Assembly: GCA_028285245.1 (NCBI GenBank)
Contig: JANQPY010000016.1
Coordinates: 124,001 to 188,000 of the forward strand
Direction of reading: 5' to 3'
Origin: Gammaproteobacteria bacterium
Lineage (GTDB): Bacteria > Pseudomonadota > Gammaproteobacteria > Steroidobacterales > GCA-2729495
DNA length: 64,000 nt
In this document: positions 25,307-33,517 of the stretch, one piece after another
How positions within the stretch are numbered: position 1 is the stretch's first letter
Layout: each line of letters begins with the position of its first letter
The notes under the pieces: model-generated
Told to the model about the DNA's origin: nothing
Databases searched by the model: none
What the model saw: only the letters and a program-made list of their open reading frames with translations
Translations under genes and position numbers: made by a program

Positions 25307-26268
25307 GCACTGACGAGGTGACAGGCGACCTGCTGGCTGCCGCCCACCTGGCGCAGCTGCGGGCGTTCTTCCCGGCACCGTTCTTCAGCCAGCGCGCAGC
25401 GCTCCGCGAAGGCGCAGCCAGGCGGCGGTTTGCGCATGTCTGGTGGCTGGCCGGCGATGACCGGCAGGTCGGCAGCCGGATCGTTGCGCAGCGTCGGCAT
25501 CGATTTCAACAGGCCAATTGTGTACGGATGGCACGGCCGATCGAACAGCGTGGCAGTGGGTGCCATCTCCACTGGCCGACCCGCGTACATGATCATCACC
25601 CGGTCGCAAAGGCCGGCGACGACAGCCAAGTCGTGCGTGATCATTACCAGAGCTGTTTCAGTGTGCCGCCGGAAGCCGTCCAACAGGCGCAGGATCTGGG
25701 CCTGGACGGTGACATCCAGAGCGGTAGTCGGCTCGTCGGCAATTACGACGTCGGGACGGCAGATCATCGCCATGGCGATCATGATGCGTTGACGCTGGCC
25801 GCCGGACAGCTCAAACGGATAGGCACTAAAGCGGTTGGCCGCGTCAGGAATGTTGACTATTTCCATCATCTCAATGGCGCGCGCCCTCGCCTGAGCTGAA
25901 TCGACGGCTTCGTGGCAACGCAGCGCTTCGGCTAATTGCTCACCTACGCGCATGGTTGGTGTGAGGCCTGATAAAGCGTCCTGAAAAATGATGGCAAGTC
26001 GGCTGCCGCGCAGCTCGTTCAGGCGCCTGCGATTCGCTGCAAGTATTTCCTCGCCACGAAATTTTACGCTGCCGCTCGCACGTCCATTGCGGGCAAGCAG
26101 ACCGAGCATGGCGAGAAAACTCTGGCTCTTGCCAGAACCGGACTCGCCCACCACGCCCAGGCACTCACCGGAGGAGAGAGTCAGTGAGAGATCTTGTACT
26201 GCGTTGATCTGGCCTTGATCGATATCGAACGTGACCGCCAGGTTTTCGCACTCAAGCAGAACCGTCAT
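25303..26268 (-). CDS. Peptide/nickel-type ABC transporter ATP-binding protein (OppD/DppD type)
   Basis: A 321-aa ATPase. Walker A is GESGSGKSQSFLAML, the signature is [15 protein letters not shown], Walker B is DVVIADEPTTALD, and the H-loop is LVMITHDLAV. The C-terminal Cys-containing oligopeptide/dipeptide transporter tail is CAFAERCALAEERC. The start at 26268 overlaps the permease stop by ATGA, so the longer frame to 26367 is not used. It pairs with the OppF-like protein as a heterodimeric motor. Confidence 0.93.
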   Translation of the reverse strand: MTVLLECENLAVTFDIDQGQINAVQDLSLTLSSGECLGVVGESGSGKSQSFLAMLGLLARNGRASGSVKFRGEEILAANRRRLNELRGSRLAIIFQDALSGLTPTMRVGEQLAEALRCHEAVDSAQARARAIEMMEIVNIPDAANRFSAYPFELSGGQRQRIMIAMAMICRPDVVIADEPTTALDVTVQAQILRLLDGFRRHTETALVMITHDLAVVAGLCDRVMIMYAGRPVEMAPTATLFDRPCHPYTIGLLKSMPTLRNDPAADLPVIAGQPPDMRKPPPGCAFAERCALAEERCREERPQLRQVGGSQQVACHLVSA

Positions 26269-27173
26269 CGCTGCCGAGGGTCCAGCGCGTCGCGTAGACC
26301 ATCCCCGATGAAATTGAAGCTGAACATCGTGATAGCCAGAAAGGTCGCGGGAAAAAACAACATCCACGGTGCCGAGTCGAGCTGTCCTGCACCTTGCGAG
26401 ATCAGCAGACCCCAGCTCGTCAGCGGCTCCTGGACGCCCAGGCCTATGAAGCTCAGGTAGCTTTCGATCAGGATATTCGTCGGGATCAGCAGAGTGACGT
26501 ACACGACCACCGGGCCGAGCACGTTGGGCACGATGTAGCGCCTCAGGATCATGGGCCGCGTCATACCGATGGCTTCAGCTGACTCGACATACTCCTGATT
26601 CTTTATGCTCAGCGTTTGGCCGCGCACGATGCGCGCCATGGTTAGCCACTCCACAGCACCGATGGCGAGAAACACCAAGAAGATATTACGCCCGAAAACA
26701 GTCACCAGAATGATGATGAAAAAGAGCAGCGGCAGTGAGTACATGACGTCTACGAAACGCATCATGAAGCCATCGGTGCGGCCACCGATGAACCCGGCTA
26801 CCGATCCGTAAGTGACGCCGATACACAGCGCAACTAACGTTGTCAGCAGGCCGATGCTCAACGAGACCCGCCCGCCGTAAAAGACGCGCACCAACAGGTC
26901 TCTGCCGTTGGCATCTGTGCCGAACCAGTGCCAGGCCTCCAGTGATGGTGCGGTGCCAATGTATTCCCAGGACGCGTCTTCGATACCGTGCGGCCAGAAC
27001 ATCGGCACAAAGATCGAGGCCAGGCCGATAACAACCAGGGTATAGCAGCTAAACATCGCGGCCTTGTTGCGCGCGAAGCGCCGCGCGGCCTGTCGCCATA
27101 GGGACTCGGAGACTTCACCGCGCGCCGCTTTGGCTATTTGTGCGGAGCGCAGGATGTTGCTACGGGCATTCAT
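26265..27173 (-). CDS. Peptide-type ABC transporter permease (OppC/DppC type)
   Basis: A 302-aa inner-membrane permease with an N-terminal TM helix (AMFSCYTLVVIGLASIFV) and five more in the BPD_transp_1 domain. The EAA-type coupling loop is EYVESAEAIGMTRPMILRRY, and the C-terminus ends FSFNFIGDGLRDALDPR, standard for OppC/DppC. ATGA overlap with the upstream OppB-like gene. The transported compound is not defined by sequence; the family imports peptides, nickel, opines or glycosides. Confidence 0.93.
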   Translation of the reverse strand: MNARSNILRSAQIAKAARGEVSESLWRQAARRFARNKAAMFSCYTLVVIGLASIFVPMFWPHGIEDASWEYIGTAPSLEAWHWFGTDANGRDLLVRVFYGGRVSLSIGLLTTLVALCIGVTYGSVAGFIGGRTDGFMMRFVDVMYSLPLLFFIIILVTVFGRNIFLVFLAIGAVEWLTMARIVRGQTLSIKNQEYVESAEAIGMTRPMILRRYIVPNVLGPVVVYVTLLIPTNILIESYLSFIGLGVQEPLTSWGLLISQGAGQLDSAPWMLFFPATFLAITMFSFNFIGDGLRDALDPRQR

Positions 27174-28099
27174 CGGTAGCTCTTGCGCACTCTTGGGTCC
27201 AGTCCGGCATAAGCGAGATCGGACAGCAGATTCAGAAAAATAATCAGGGCCGCATAAATGATGACCACTCCCAGCACCAGCGGATAGTCGCGATTCAGCG
27301 CGCCCTGCACGAAGTAGCGGCCAATCCCTGGCAGATTAAAAATCAGCTCGATCACCAGCGAGCCCGTCATGATGCCGGCCAGCGCCGGACCCAGATAGCC
27401 GACCAGTGGGACCAGAGCAGGCCGCAAGACGTGTTTGCAGATAACTCGAGTTTCATTCAGCCCCTTGGCGCGGGCAGTGCGGACAAAGTTTGATTGCAGT
27501 ATCTCCAGCATGCCGCCGCGCATGAGTCTGGCAATGATCGCGACCTGCGGCAGCGCGAGCGCAATGACCGGCAGAATCATGTTTTGCCAGGCGCCGTCGT
27601 TCCAACCGGCCACAGGCAGCAGACTGAGATACAGGCCGAAGAACAACGCCAGCAGTGGCGCGACTACAAAGCTCGGCACCGCGATCCCGGTCATTGCCAT
27701 GGCCATGATGGCGTGGTCGATGAACCGGTTTTGGCGGAGCGCGGCAACAATCCCGGCGGCTACGCCAACCAGCAGCGCCAATAGCATCGCCGTAAAGCCC
27801 AGCTTGGCGCTGACCGGCAGGCCAATGGCCACCAGCTCCGTAACACTAAAGTCCTTGTAGACCAGTGACGGGCCAAAGTCGCCCTGCAGCGCCTTGCCCA
27901 GGTAGATCACGAACTGCTCCATGAGCGGTTTATCGAGGTCATATGCCGCGCGGATGTTTTCCAGCACCTGTGGTTCGAGATCAGCTTCGTTATCAAACGG
28001 TCCGCCGGGCGCCGCGCGCATCAGAAAAAAAGACGCGGTGCCAATCAGGAACAAGGTGGGGACGGCGATGAGCAATCGCCTCAGCGTGAAATTTAGCAT
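27170..28099 (-). CDS. Peptide-type ABC transporter permease (OppB/DppB type)
   Basis: A 309-aa inner-membrane permease. N-terminal LRRLLIAVPTLFLIGTASFFLMRAAPGGPFD is the OppB/DppB signature, and the EAA loop reads NFVRTARAKGLNETRVICKHVLRPAL. First gene of the operon OppB-C-D-F. No substrate-binding protein gene lies upstream (the next gene, at 28285, is on the other strand) or downstream. The binding protein must be encoded elsewhere, or this system uses an unlinked one. Confidence 0.93.
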   Translation of the reverse strand: MLNFTLRRLLIAVPTLFLIGTASFFLMRAAPGGPFDNEADLEPQVLENIRAAYDLDKPLMEQFVIYLGKALQGDFGPSLVYKDFSVTELVAIGLPVSAKLGFTAMLLALLVGVAAGIVAALRQNRFIDHAIMAMAMTGIAVPSFVVAPLLALFFGLYLSLLPVAGWNDGAWQNMILPVIALALPQVAIIARLMRGGMLEILQSNFVRTARAKGLNETRVICKHVLRPALVPLVGYLGPALAGIMTGSLVIELIFNLPGIGRYFVQGALNRDYPLVLGVVIIYAALIIFLNLLSDLAYAGLDPRVRKSYR

Positions 28100-28284
28100 C
28101 CGCTCGGGCTGTTAGATCTCTTCCGGTGGCCGTGCGTCATGAGCATACACGCACGGGCGTTTGGGCTCCTTCACAGGAGATTGCCGAACGCCGGGTCGAG
28201 GCGGTTGGTCCCGACGGACAGCAGCCAGATGGTAGAATGCACGATTTGGCCGACGTCGTGCGGCCGCGTATCGGATACCTCCTA

Positions 28285-29838
28285 ATGGCAATCAATGCAC
28301 AAGACGCGCCACCGGCGCCTACTTCCATCACTACCGGCGAACAGTACATCGACAGCCTGAGAGGCAGGGGCCTGAAGGTCTACTTGTTCGGCGAGCTCGT
28401 GGACGAGCCGGTTGATCACCCGGTTATTCGCCCGTCGGTGAATGCGGTCGCCGAGACCTATGATCTGGCAGTCCGCAGTCCTGAGCTGGGCACAGCCGAG
28501 TCTCCCTATACGGGCACGCGGATTAATCGTTTCCTGCACGTGGCCACCAGCCCCGAAGACCTGGTGAACCAGAACAAGATGCAGCGGCGGCTGGGTCAGT
28601 TGACCGGCACCTGCTTTCAGCGCTGCGTTGGTATGGATGCCATCAACGCGCTGCACTCGGTCACGCATGAGATTGACTCGGCACACCACACGTCATACCA
28701 CCAACGCTTTATCGAGTTTGTCACCTACGCGCAGTCACGCGGGTTGGTGATCGGTGGCGCCATGACCGACGTAAAGGGTGATCGCGGCAAGGCGCCGCAT
28801 CAGCAGTCTGATCCTGATATGTACCTGCACATCACCCGTCGCACCGACGAGGGTGTTTACGTGACGGGCGCAAAGGCGCATCAAACCGGCTGTCTCAACT
28901 CTCATTGGCTGCTGGTGATGCCGACCATCCGGCTGGGTGAAGGTGATCGTGACTACGCGGTCGTGGGTGCAATCCCGGTCGATGCGGATGGCATCACCTA
29001 TATCTATGGCCGTCAGTCTTGCGATACGCGTGCGATGGACGGCGATCTGGATGCCGGCAATGCGAAGTTTGCCGGGCAGGAAGCCATGATCGTCTTTGAC
29101 GACGTGTTCATTCCGCATGAGCGGTTGTTTATGGACGGAGAGTATGAGTTCGCCTCCATGCTGGTGGAGCGCTTTACCTGCTATCACCGGCGCAGCTATG
29201 TGTGTAAATCAGGCGTCGGCGATGTGCTGATCGGCGCTGCAGCGACGGTCGCTGACTACAACGGCGTCGCCAAGGCGTCGCACATTCGTGACAAGTTAGT
29301 TGAGATGACCCACCTCAACGAAACGATTTACAGCACAGGTATTGCCTCAAGCTACCAGGCCAGCGAGATGTCGTCGGGCGTGTATCTGAATGACGACATG
29401 ATTGCGAATGTTTGTAAGCATCATGTAACCAAGATGCCCTATGAGATAGGCCGTCTTGCGCAGGATCTGGCTGGCGGGCTGATGGTGACGTTGCCCTCGC
29501 AGAAAGAGCTCGAGCACCCTGAGGTTGGCGAGATCGTTAAAAAGTATCTGCAGGGCAGACCAGAGATCAGCACCGAAGACCGCATGCGTATTCTCAGGCT
29601 GATCGAGAACATGACCCTCGGTCGTAACGCAGTCGGTTATCTGACTGAGTCCATGCACGGCGCGGGCTCGCCGCAGGCACAGCGCATTCAGATTGCCCGG
29701 CAGGCGCAGCTTGAGTTTAAGAAGCAGTTGGCAATGGTGCTGGCGGGAATCGCGCCAGAATCTGCCGCGGAGATCGCTGAAGACGTGAGCAGCTACATGG
29801 ACCGAGTGTTCCAGCCCGCTGAGGCCGCAACGTCCTAG
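28285..29838 (+). CDS. 4-hydroxybutyryl-CoA dehydratase / vinylacetyl-CoA isomerase family protein
   Basis: A 517-aa FAD and [4Fe-4S] enzyme homologous to Clostridium AbfD, which dehydrates 4-hydroxybutyryl-CoA to crotonyl-CoA by a radical route. Cluster ligands C110 and C114 (TCFQRCVGMDA), H301 and C307 (YHRRSYVCKSG) are present, as are T201 (AKAHQTG) and E455 (TESMHGAGSPQAQR), which match catalytic residues of AbfD. The His-to-Cys spacing is one residue shorter than in AbfD (HRQSYGGC). The ATG at 28285 gives a start close to the family N-terminus (TGEQYIDSLR); an in-frame ATG at 28237 is possible. It diverges from the Opp operon. Substrate could be another beta/gamma-hydroxyacyl-CoA. Confidence 0.87.
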   Translation: MAINAQDAPPAPTSITTGEQYIDSLRGRGLKVYLFGELVDEPVDHPVIRPSVNAVAETYDLAVRSPELGTAESPYTGTRINRFLHVATSPEDLVNQNKMQRRLGQLTGTCFQRCVGMDAINALHSVTHEIDSAHHTSYHQRFIEFVTYAQSRGLVIGGAMTDVKGDRGKAPHQQSDPDMYLHITRRTDEGVYVTGAKAHQTGCLNSHWLLVMPTIRLGEGDRDYAVVGAIPVDADGITYIYGRQSCDTRAMDGDLDAGNAKFAGQEAMIVFDDVFIPHERLFMDGEYEFASMLVERFTCYHRRSYVCKSGVGDVLIGAAATVADYNGVAKASHIRDKLVEMTHLNETIYSTGIASSYQASEMSSGVYLNDDMIANVCKHHVTKMPYEIGRLAQDLAGGLMVTLPSQKELEHPEVGEIVKKYLQGRPEISTEDRMRILRLIENMTLGRNAVGYLTESMHGAGSPQAQRIQIARQAQLEFKKQLAMVLAGIAPESAAEIAEDVSSYMDRVFQPAEAATS

Positions 29839-29841
29839 CCG

Positions 29842-30585
29842 GTGATTTCCGGCCGTTTCGCGCTTCGTCTCGTTGTCACGCTCGGCGCGTGGCTGGCGCC
29901 GCTGCTCGCCCATGCTATCGTCCACGGCAAAGCGGTTCGTCAGGCCGATTTTGCCAGTGACTACCCTTGGGCCGTCGCAATTGAGAATCCACTGACGGGC
30001 GGTGTGTGTGCGGGGGTGGTGATCTCGCCGACCTATGTGCTCACCGCGGCTCACTGCACGTCAGCCAGCAAGCGAGTGCGCTATGGACATACAGCGCGGA
30101 GTCGGGCGCGCACGGCGACGATTGCTGAGGCGATACGCCACCCGTTCCACGACGTGGAGACTCAGCAGTTTGATGTGGGCCTGCTCAGGCTGGAGTCACC
30201 ACTCGAGATTCCGCCGCTGACACTGATTAGCCTCGGCGAGTATCTACTGCTGGTGAAACATGACGCAGACGCTGAGGTTATGGGGTGGGGCAAACGGCCC
30301 GGTAGCGATTTTTCGGATCGGCTGGTGCGCGCGCCGATCAAGCTGGCTCGGCTGCTCATCCGGGGTACCTACCTTTACTATGACGACCGGGGTGGCCCCT
30401 GCGGCGGCGATAGCGGCGGGCCTCTGGTTATGGCCGGCCTGGACGGCAAGCCTGTGTTGGTCGGGGTGGCAAGCACCACCGATGGCAATCTTTGCGCGAC
30501 CGGCGGTGGTATCGCGGGGTACACCAACCTCGTCGCTGTAATGAACTTTGTGGAAGAGCATGTCAGTGACTTGCCTCCGGGCTAG
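29842..30585 (+). CDS. Secreted trypsin-like serine protease (S1 family)
   Basis: A 247-aa chymotrypsin-fold protease with GTG start. The signal peptide (residues 1-25, LRLVVTLGAWLAPLLAHA) is followed directly by IVHGK. The triad is H71 (LTAAHC), D111 (FDVGLL) and S191 (CGGDSGGP), with D190 available to bind the new N-terminus. In trypsins the free Ile of IVGG activates the enzyme; here signal-peptidase cleavage after AHA would itself expose Ile26, so no propeptide is seen. Primary specificity residue is not assigned by eye. It begins 3 bases after the dehydratase homologue's stop, so the two are probably co-transcribed despite unrelated functions. Confidence 0.88.
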   Translation: MISGRFALRLVVTLGAWLAPLLAHAIVHGKAVRQADFASDYPWAVAIENPLTGGVCAGVVISPTYVLTAAHCTSASKRVRYGHTARSRARTATIAEAIRHPFHDVETQQFDVGLLRLESPLEIPPLTLISLGEYLLLVKHDADAEVMGWGKRPGSDFSDRLVRAPIKLARLLIRGTYLYYDDRGGPCGGDSGGPLVMAGLDGKPVLVGVASTTDGNLCATGGGIAGYTNLVAVMNFVEEHVSDLPPG

Positions 30586-30671
30586 CCAAACGAGTGGCCA
30601 GACGACAAGCGGCGCTTGACCACTATGCCTGGCAGGTCCGAACATCGGCACAGAGCTGCAACTGCTGAGCC

Positions 30672-32096
30672 ATGAGTATTTCATCGAACCACGCCCAAGT
30701 CGTACCGGACGCGCCGCTTAATCCGCTGCGCAATCGCGAATTCGCCAGGCTGTTTGCTGCGCAGGTGATCGCACTGGTTGGCACAGGACTCGCCACCGTT
30801 GCGCTTACGCTGCTGGCCTACGACCTGGTCGGCGGCAACGCCGCGGCTGTATTGGGCACGGCACTCGCTTGCAAGATGGTCGCCTACGTCTTTTTTGCCC
30901 CGGTCGTGGGCGGGCTGGCACATCGCTTTGCGCGCAAGCCATTCCTGATCGGCATGGACATCGCGCGCGCAATGATCGTGCTGGCGATGCCATTCGTCAC
31001 GGAAGTCTGGCAGATCTATGTGCTGATATTCGTATTGAATTTGTTCTCGGCTGGCTTCAAGCCGGTGTTCGCTGCGACCATTCCAGACATCATTACGAAC
31101 GAGCGCAGCTACACCCGCGCGCTGTCCATGAGCCGTCTCGCTTATGATCTCGAAAGTTTGCTGAGTCCGACGCTCGCCGGCATCGCGCTGCTGTTCATGA
31201 CCTACACTGGTCTGTTTGTATCCAACTCCGTGGCGTTCTTGATTTCAGCGGCGTTAATTGCGCTCACGGCGCTGCCGCGGGGTCAGCGGGTAGCTCGTCT
31301 GGGCAACGTCTGGCAAGACATTTCTTTCGGGACGATCGCTTACTTCAAGACGCCCCGGCTGCGAGGCTTGCTGGCGCTCTATCTGGGCGTGGCCTCCGCC
31401 AGCGCCATGGTCATAGTTAATACCGTGATCTACGTGAAGGATGTGCTCGGACTGGCTTCCAGCGACGTTGCAATTGCGCTCGCGGCGGCCGGAGGCGGTT
31501 CTATGCTGGTGGCTTTATCACTGCCACGCGTCCTGGACCGGGTGCCCGACCGGCCGGTCATGCTGGCCGGCGGCGGAATCATGGCTGCTGGCGTTGGGCT
31601 TATCGCGACCGGGCCGTCTTTTTCTCAGATGCTGCCGATCTGGTTCCTCATCGGTGTTGGTCTGTCGCTGGTGCAAACACCGGCCGGAAAAGTCGTCAAC
31701 CGGTCCGCTGCGGCCGCCGACCGTTCGGCATTCTTTTCTGCCCAGTTCGCTTTGTCGCACGCCTGCTGGCTGGTCTTTTACCTGGTCGCAGGGCAGCTCG
31801 CCACACGTCTCGGCGTTGAGCCAACAGCAGTGTCGCTCGCCGCCGGCATTGTTCTGTTTACGCTAAGTGCCGCTGTGCTGTGGCCGCACAACGACCCGCT
31901 GGATCTGGAGCACGAGCATGACCCGATCGCCCATGATCACCCGCACCGCCACGGTGAACATCATCAGCACACGCACACTGGTATCGAAGTCGAAGAGCTT
32001 GAGGACGGTTTACACCGGCATAGGCACCAGCATGCATCAATTCGGCATCGGCACGCCTTTGTCATTGACGATCATCATGTGGGCTGGCCGGCCTGA
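30672..32096 (+). CDS. MFS exporter with histidine-rich C-terminal tail (NreB-like architecture)
   Basis: A 474-aa major facilitator (DHA3-like: N-terminal LRNREFARLFAAQVIALVGTG, then 12 TM helices). After the last helix (residue about 410) comes a tail of some 65 residues with about 19 histidines, including DHPHRHGEHHQHTHTG and HRHRHQH. The nickel exporter NreB has an MFS core with a His-rich C-terminus, so metal export or sensing (Ni, Co, Zn) is the best guess. Acidic residues alternate with His (EHEHDP, EVEELED), which would help bind divalent ions. No metal-responsive regulator lies next to it. The stop is 14 bases from the stop of the convergent metalloprotease gene. Confidence 0.85.
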   Translation: MSISSNHAQVVPDAPLNPLRNREFARLFAAQVIALVGTGLATVALTLLAYDLVGGNAAAVLGTALACKMVAYVFFAPVVGGLAHRFARKPFLIGMDIARAMIVLAMPFVTEVWQIYVLIFVLNLFSAGFKPVFAATIPDIITNERSYTRALSMSRLAYDLESLLSPTLAGIALLFMTYTGLFVSNSVAFLISAALIALTALPRGQRVARLGNVWQDISFGTIAYFKTPRLRGLLALYLGVASASAMVIVNTVIYVKDVLGLASSDVAIALAAAGGGSMLVALSLPRVLDRVPDRPVMLAGGGIMAAGVGLIATGPSFSQMLPIWFLIGVGLSLVQTPAGKVVNRSAAAADRSAFFSAQFALSHACWLVFYLVAGQLATRLGVEPTAVSLAAGIVLFTLSAAVLWPHNDPLDLEHEHDPIAHDHPHRHGEHHQHTHTGIEVEELEDGLHRHRHQHASIRHRHAFVIDDHHVGWPA

Positions 32097-32109
32097 TCCG
32101 TCGTCCCGG

Positions 32110-33393
32110 TCAGATAGTGTTTCCCGCGGGTCGGCGGCGCAGCGCAAGAATCAGTAGCAGCGATAGACTGAAAAAGCTCACCGCGCTGCTGCCCTTGTCA
32201 TCGCTGGTTTGCTGCGTGGACGTATTAGCCTGAACCACACCGCTGATACACGCCGCCGCTGCCGGTCGGGCAAGAAAGCGCTCCATCGTATCCAGGCTGC
32301 ATTGGGAGAACTGATCAGTGCCCGTGATTGTGTTCTCCATTAAGAAACCGGGTGGTGCGAACTCACAGGGGTTAGGGATTCTGCCGTCTGGGTCGGGACT
32401 GCCTTCGTTATCGTGAAAGGCCCCCAGGTTATGGCCAATTTCATGGGCTGTGGTTAGCGCGCTAATCCAGGGGTCGGCAACTTGCTGGCTGATGGCGACG
32501 CCGAACGCATCACTGCAGGCCGCCCCCAGGAATGCAATGCCGCGCGTGGTTCCGTCCAGGTCGCGACCTGTCAAGAGGTGGGTTGGGCCATACTGAATTC
32601 CGCGAGCGAGACGGAAGTTGCTAACTTCGTCGAGCAGCATTTCGGCATCGGATGCCTGAAACGGATCTCCCGCCGTATTGAAGATCGTCATCTCGCGTAT
32701 ATTGATATCAACGCCGAGCTGAGCGGCAAAAATGCCATCCACCATATTGATTCGCGACATCAGCTCCGCTTCTGAGCCAGCGCCGTAGGTTGAGAAGAAC
32801 TCGAAGTCAGCAATGACGTCTACATTCAGGTCGAGCGGGCTATCTGCATTCAGGCGAATGGGCTGATTGAGTTCTAGCGCAAGTCCGGCAAGCGCTTGCT
32901 CGCCGGTGACCGATTCACCGGCGGTTAGCAGAGCGCAGCCCGAGGCATCGGCGGGCAATACCAGATCAGACATACGGAAAATGATATTCGTGGTCGTGCC
33001 ACCGTCGGGATGAAGCATGCGGGGGCGCGCACTTTCTCGCGGCTCAATGCCGAACTGCTCTTCACCGTCAAATACTATCCCTCGGAGCTCGTCGCCGCGG
33101 CGAGTTATTCTGGCCCATGATCCAGCGCGGCCGTTTACTGTGCCCCGATAGAGTCCGATACCCGGAACAGTCCGCCGCCGCTCAAGCCGGGTATTTGCCA
33201 CGAGCGCAATATCAAACCGCTGACCGAACGCAAAGAACGACAGTGTGCTCGTCTCACCCGGGGTGACTAGGTCCACGGCTTCCTGGTAGAGAATCTGGCT
33301 GGCCGGGTTGTCTGCGCTGACGGCCACCGACAGATTACCGGCCAGGGCGAGAAATACCGCCGTCCGTAGCCACATGGAGAGTCCTTTCTTCAT
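32110..33393 (-). CDS. Secreted zinc metalloprotease (M12/reprolysin-like) with C-terminal TM-RRR tail
   Basis: A 427-aa exported protease. Signal peptide MKKGLSMWLRTAVFLALAGN ... SVAVSA. The catalytic zinc motif is HEIGHNLGAFHD (HExxHxxGxxHD), with a Met-turn candidate at GFLMEN. The N-terminal half is a propeptide-like beta domain. The C-terminus has a low-complexity linker (TSTQQTSDDKGSS), one hydrophobic helix (FFSLSLLLILAL) and RRR, the layout of a sorting tag such as GlyGly-CTERM (rhombosortase) although the GG is not clear. It would then be anchored in the inner membrane and later released. Diverges from the bio operon. Confidence 0.87.
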   Translation of the reverse strand: MKKGLSMWLRTAVFLALAGNLSVAVSADNPASQILYQEAVDLVTPGETSTLSFFAFGQRFDIALVANTRLERRRTVPGIGLYRGTVNGRAGSWARITRRGDELRGIVFDGEEQFGIEPRESARPRMLHPDGGTTTNIIFRMSDLVLPADASGCALLTAGESVTGEQALAGLALELNQPIRLNADSPLDLNVDVIADFEFFSTYGAGSEAELMSRINMVDGIFAAQLGVDINIREMTIFNTAGDPFQASDAEMLLDEVSNFRLARGIQYGPTHLLTGRDLDGTTRGIAFLGAACSDAFGVAISQQVADPWISALTTAHEIGHNLGAFHDNEGSPDPDGRIPNPCEFAPPGFLMENTITGTDQFSQCSLDTMERFLARPAAAACISGVVQANTSTQQTSDDKGSSAVSFFSLSLLLILALRRRPAGNTI

Positions 33394-33483
33394 CCGGCAA
33401 TGTTAGCTCAGCCCGGGGGCGGAACCGCGACCGGTTTCGCGTTATGGCAAATCATGGCGGACAGGGTGGCTGAGTTCAGGCCG

Positions 33484-33489
33484 TATAAT
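33484..33489 (+). promoter_or_regulatory. TATAAT -10 candidate for the bio operon
   Basis: A perfect TATAAT ends 28 bases before the bioF GTG. No good TTGACA lies at normal spacing (CGGACA at 33458-33463 is 20 bases away). No BirA-type operator was recognised. Confidence 0.4.
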
Positions 33490-33517
33490 CCCGCCCGTCT
33501 TGGGGAAGAGTTGCGAA

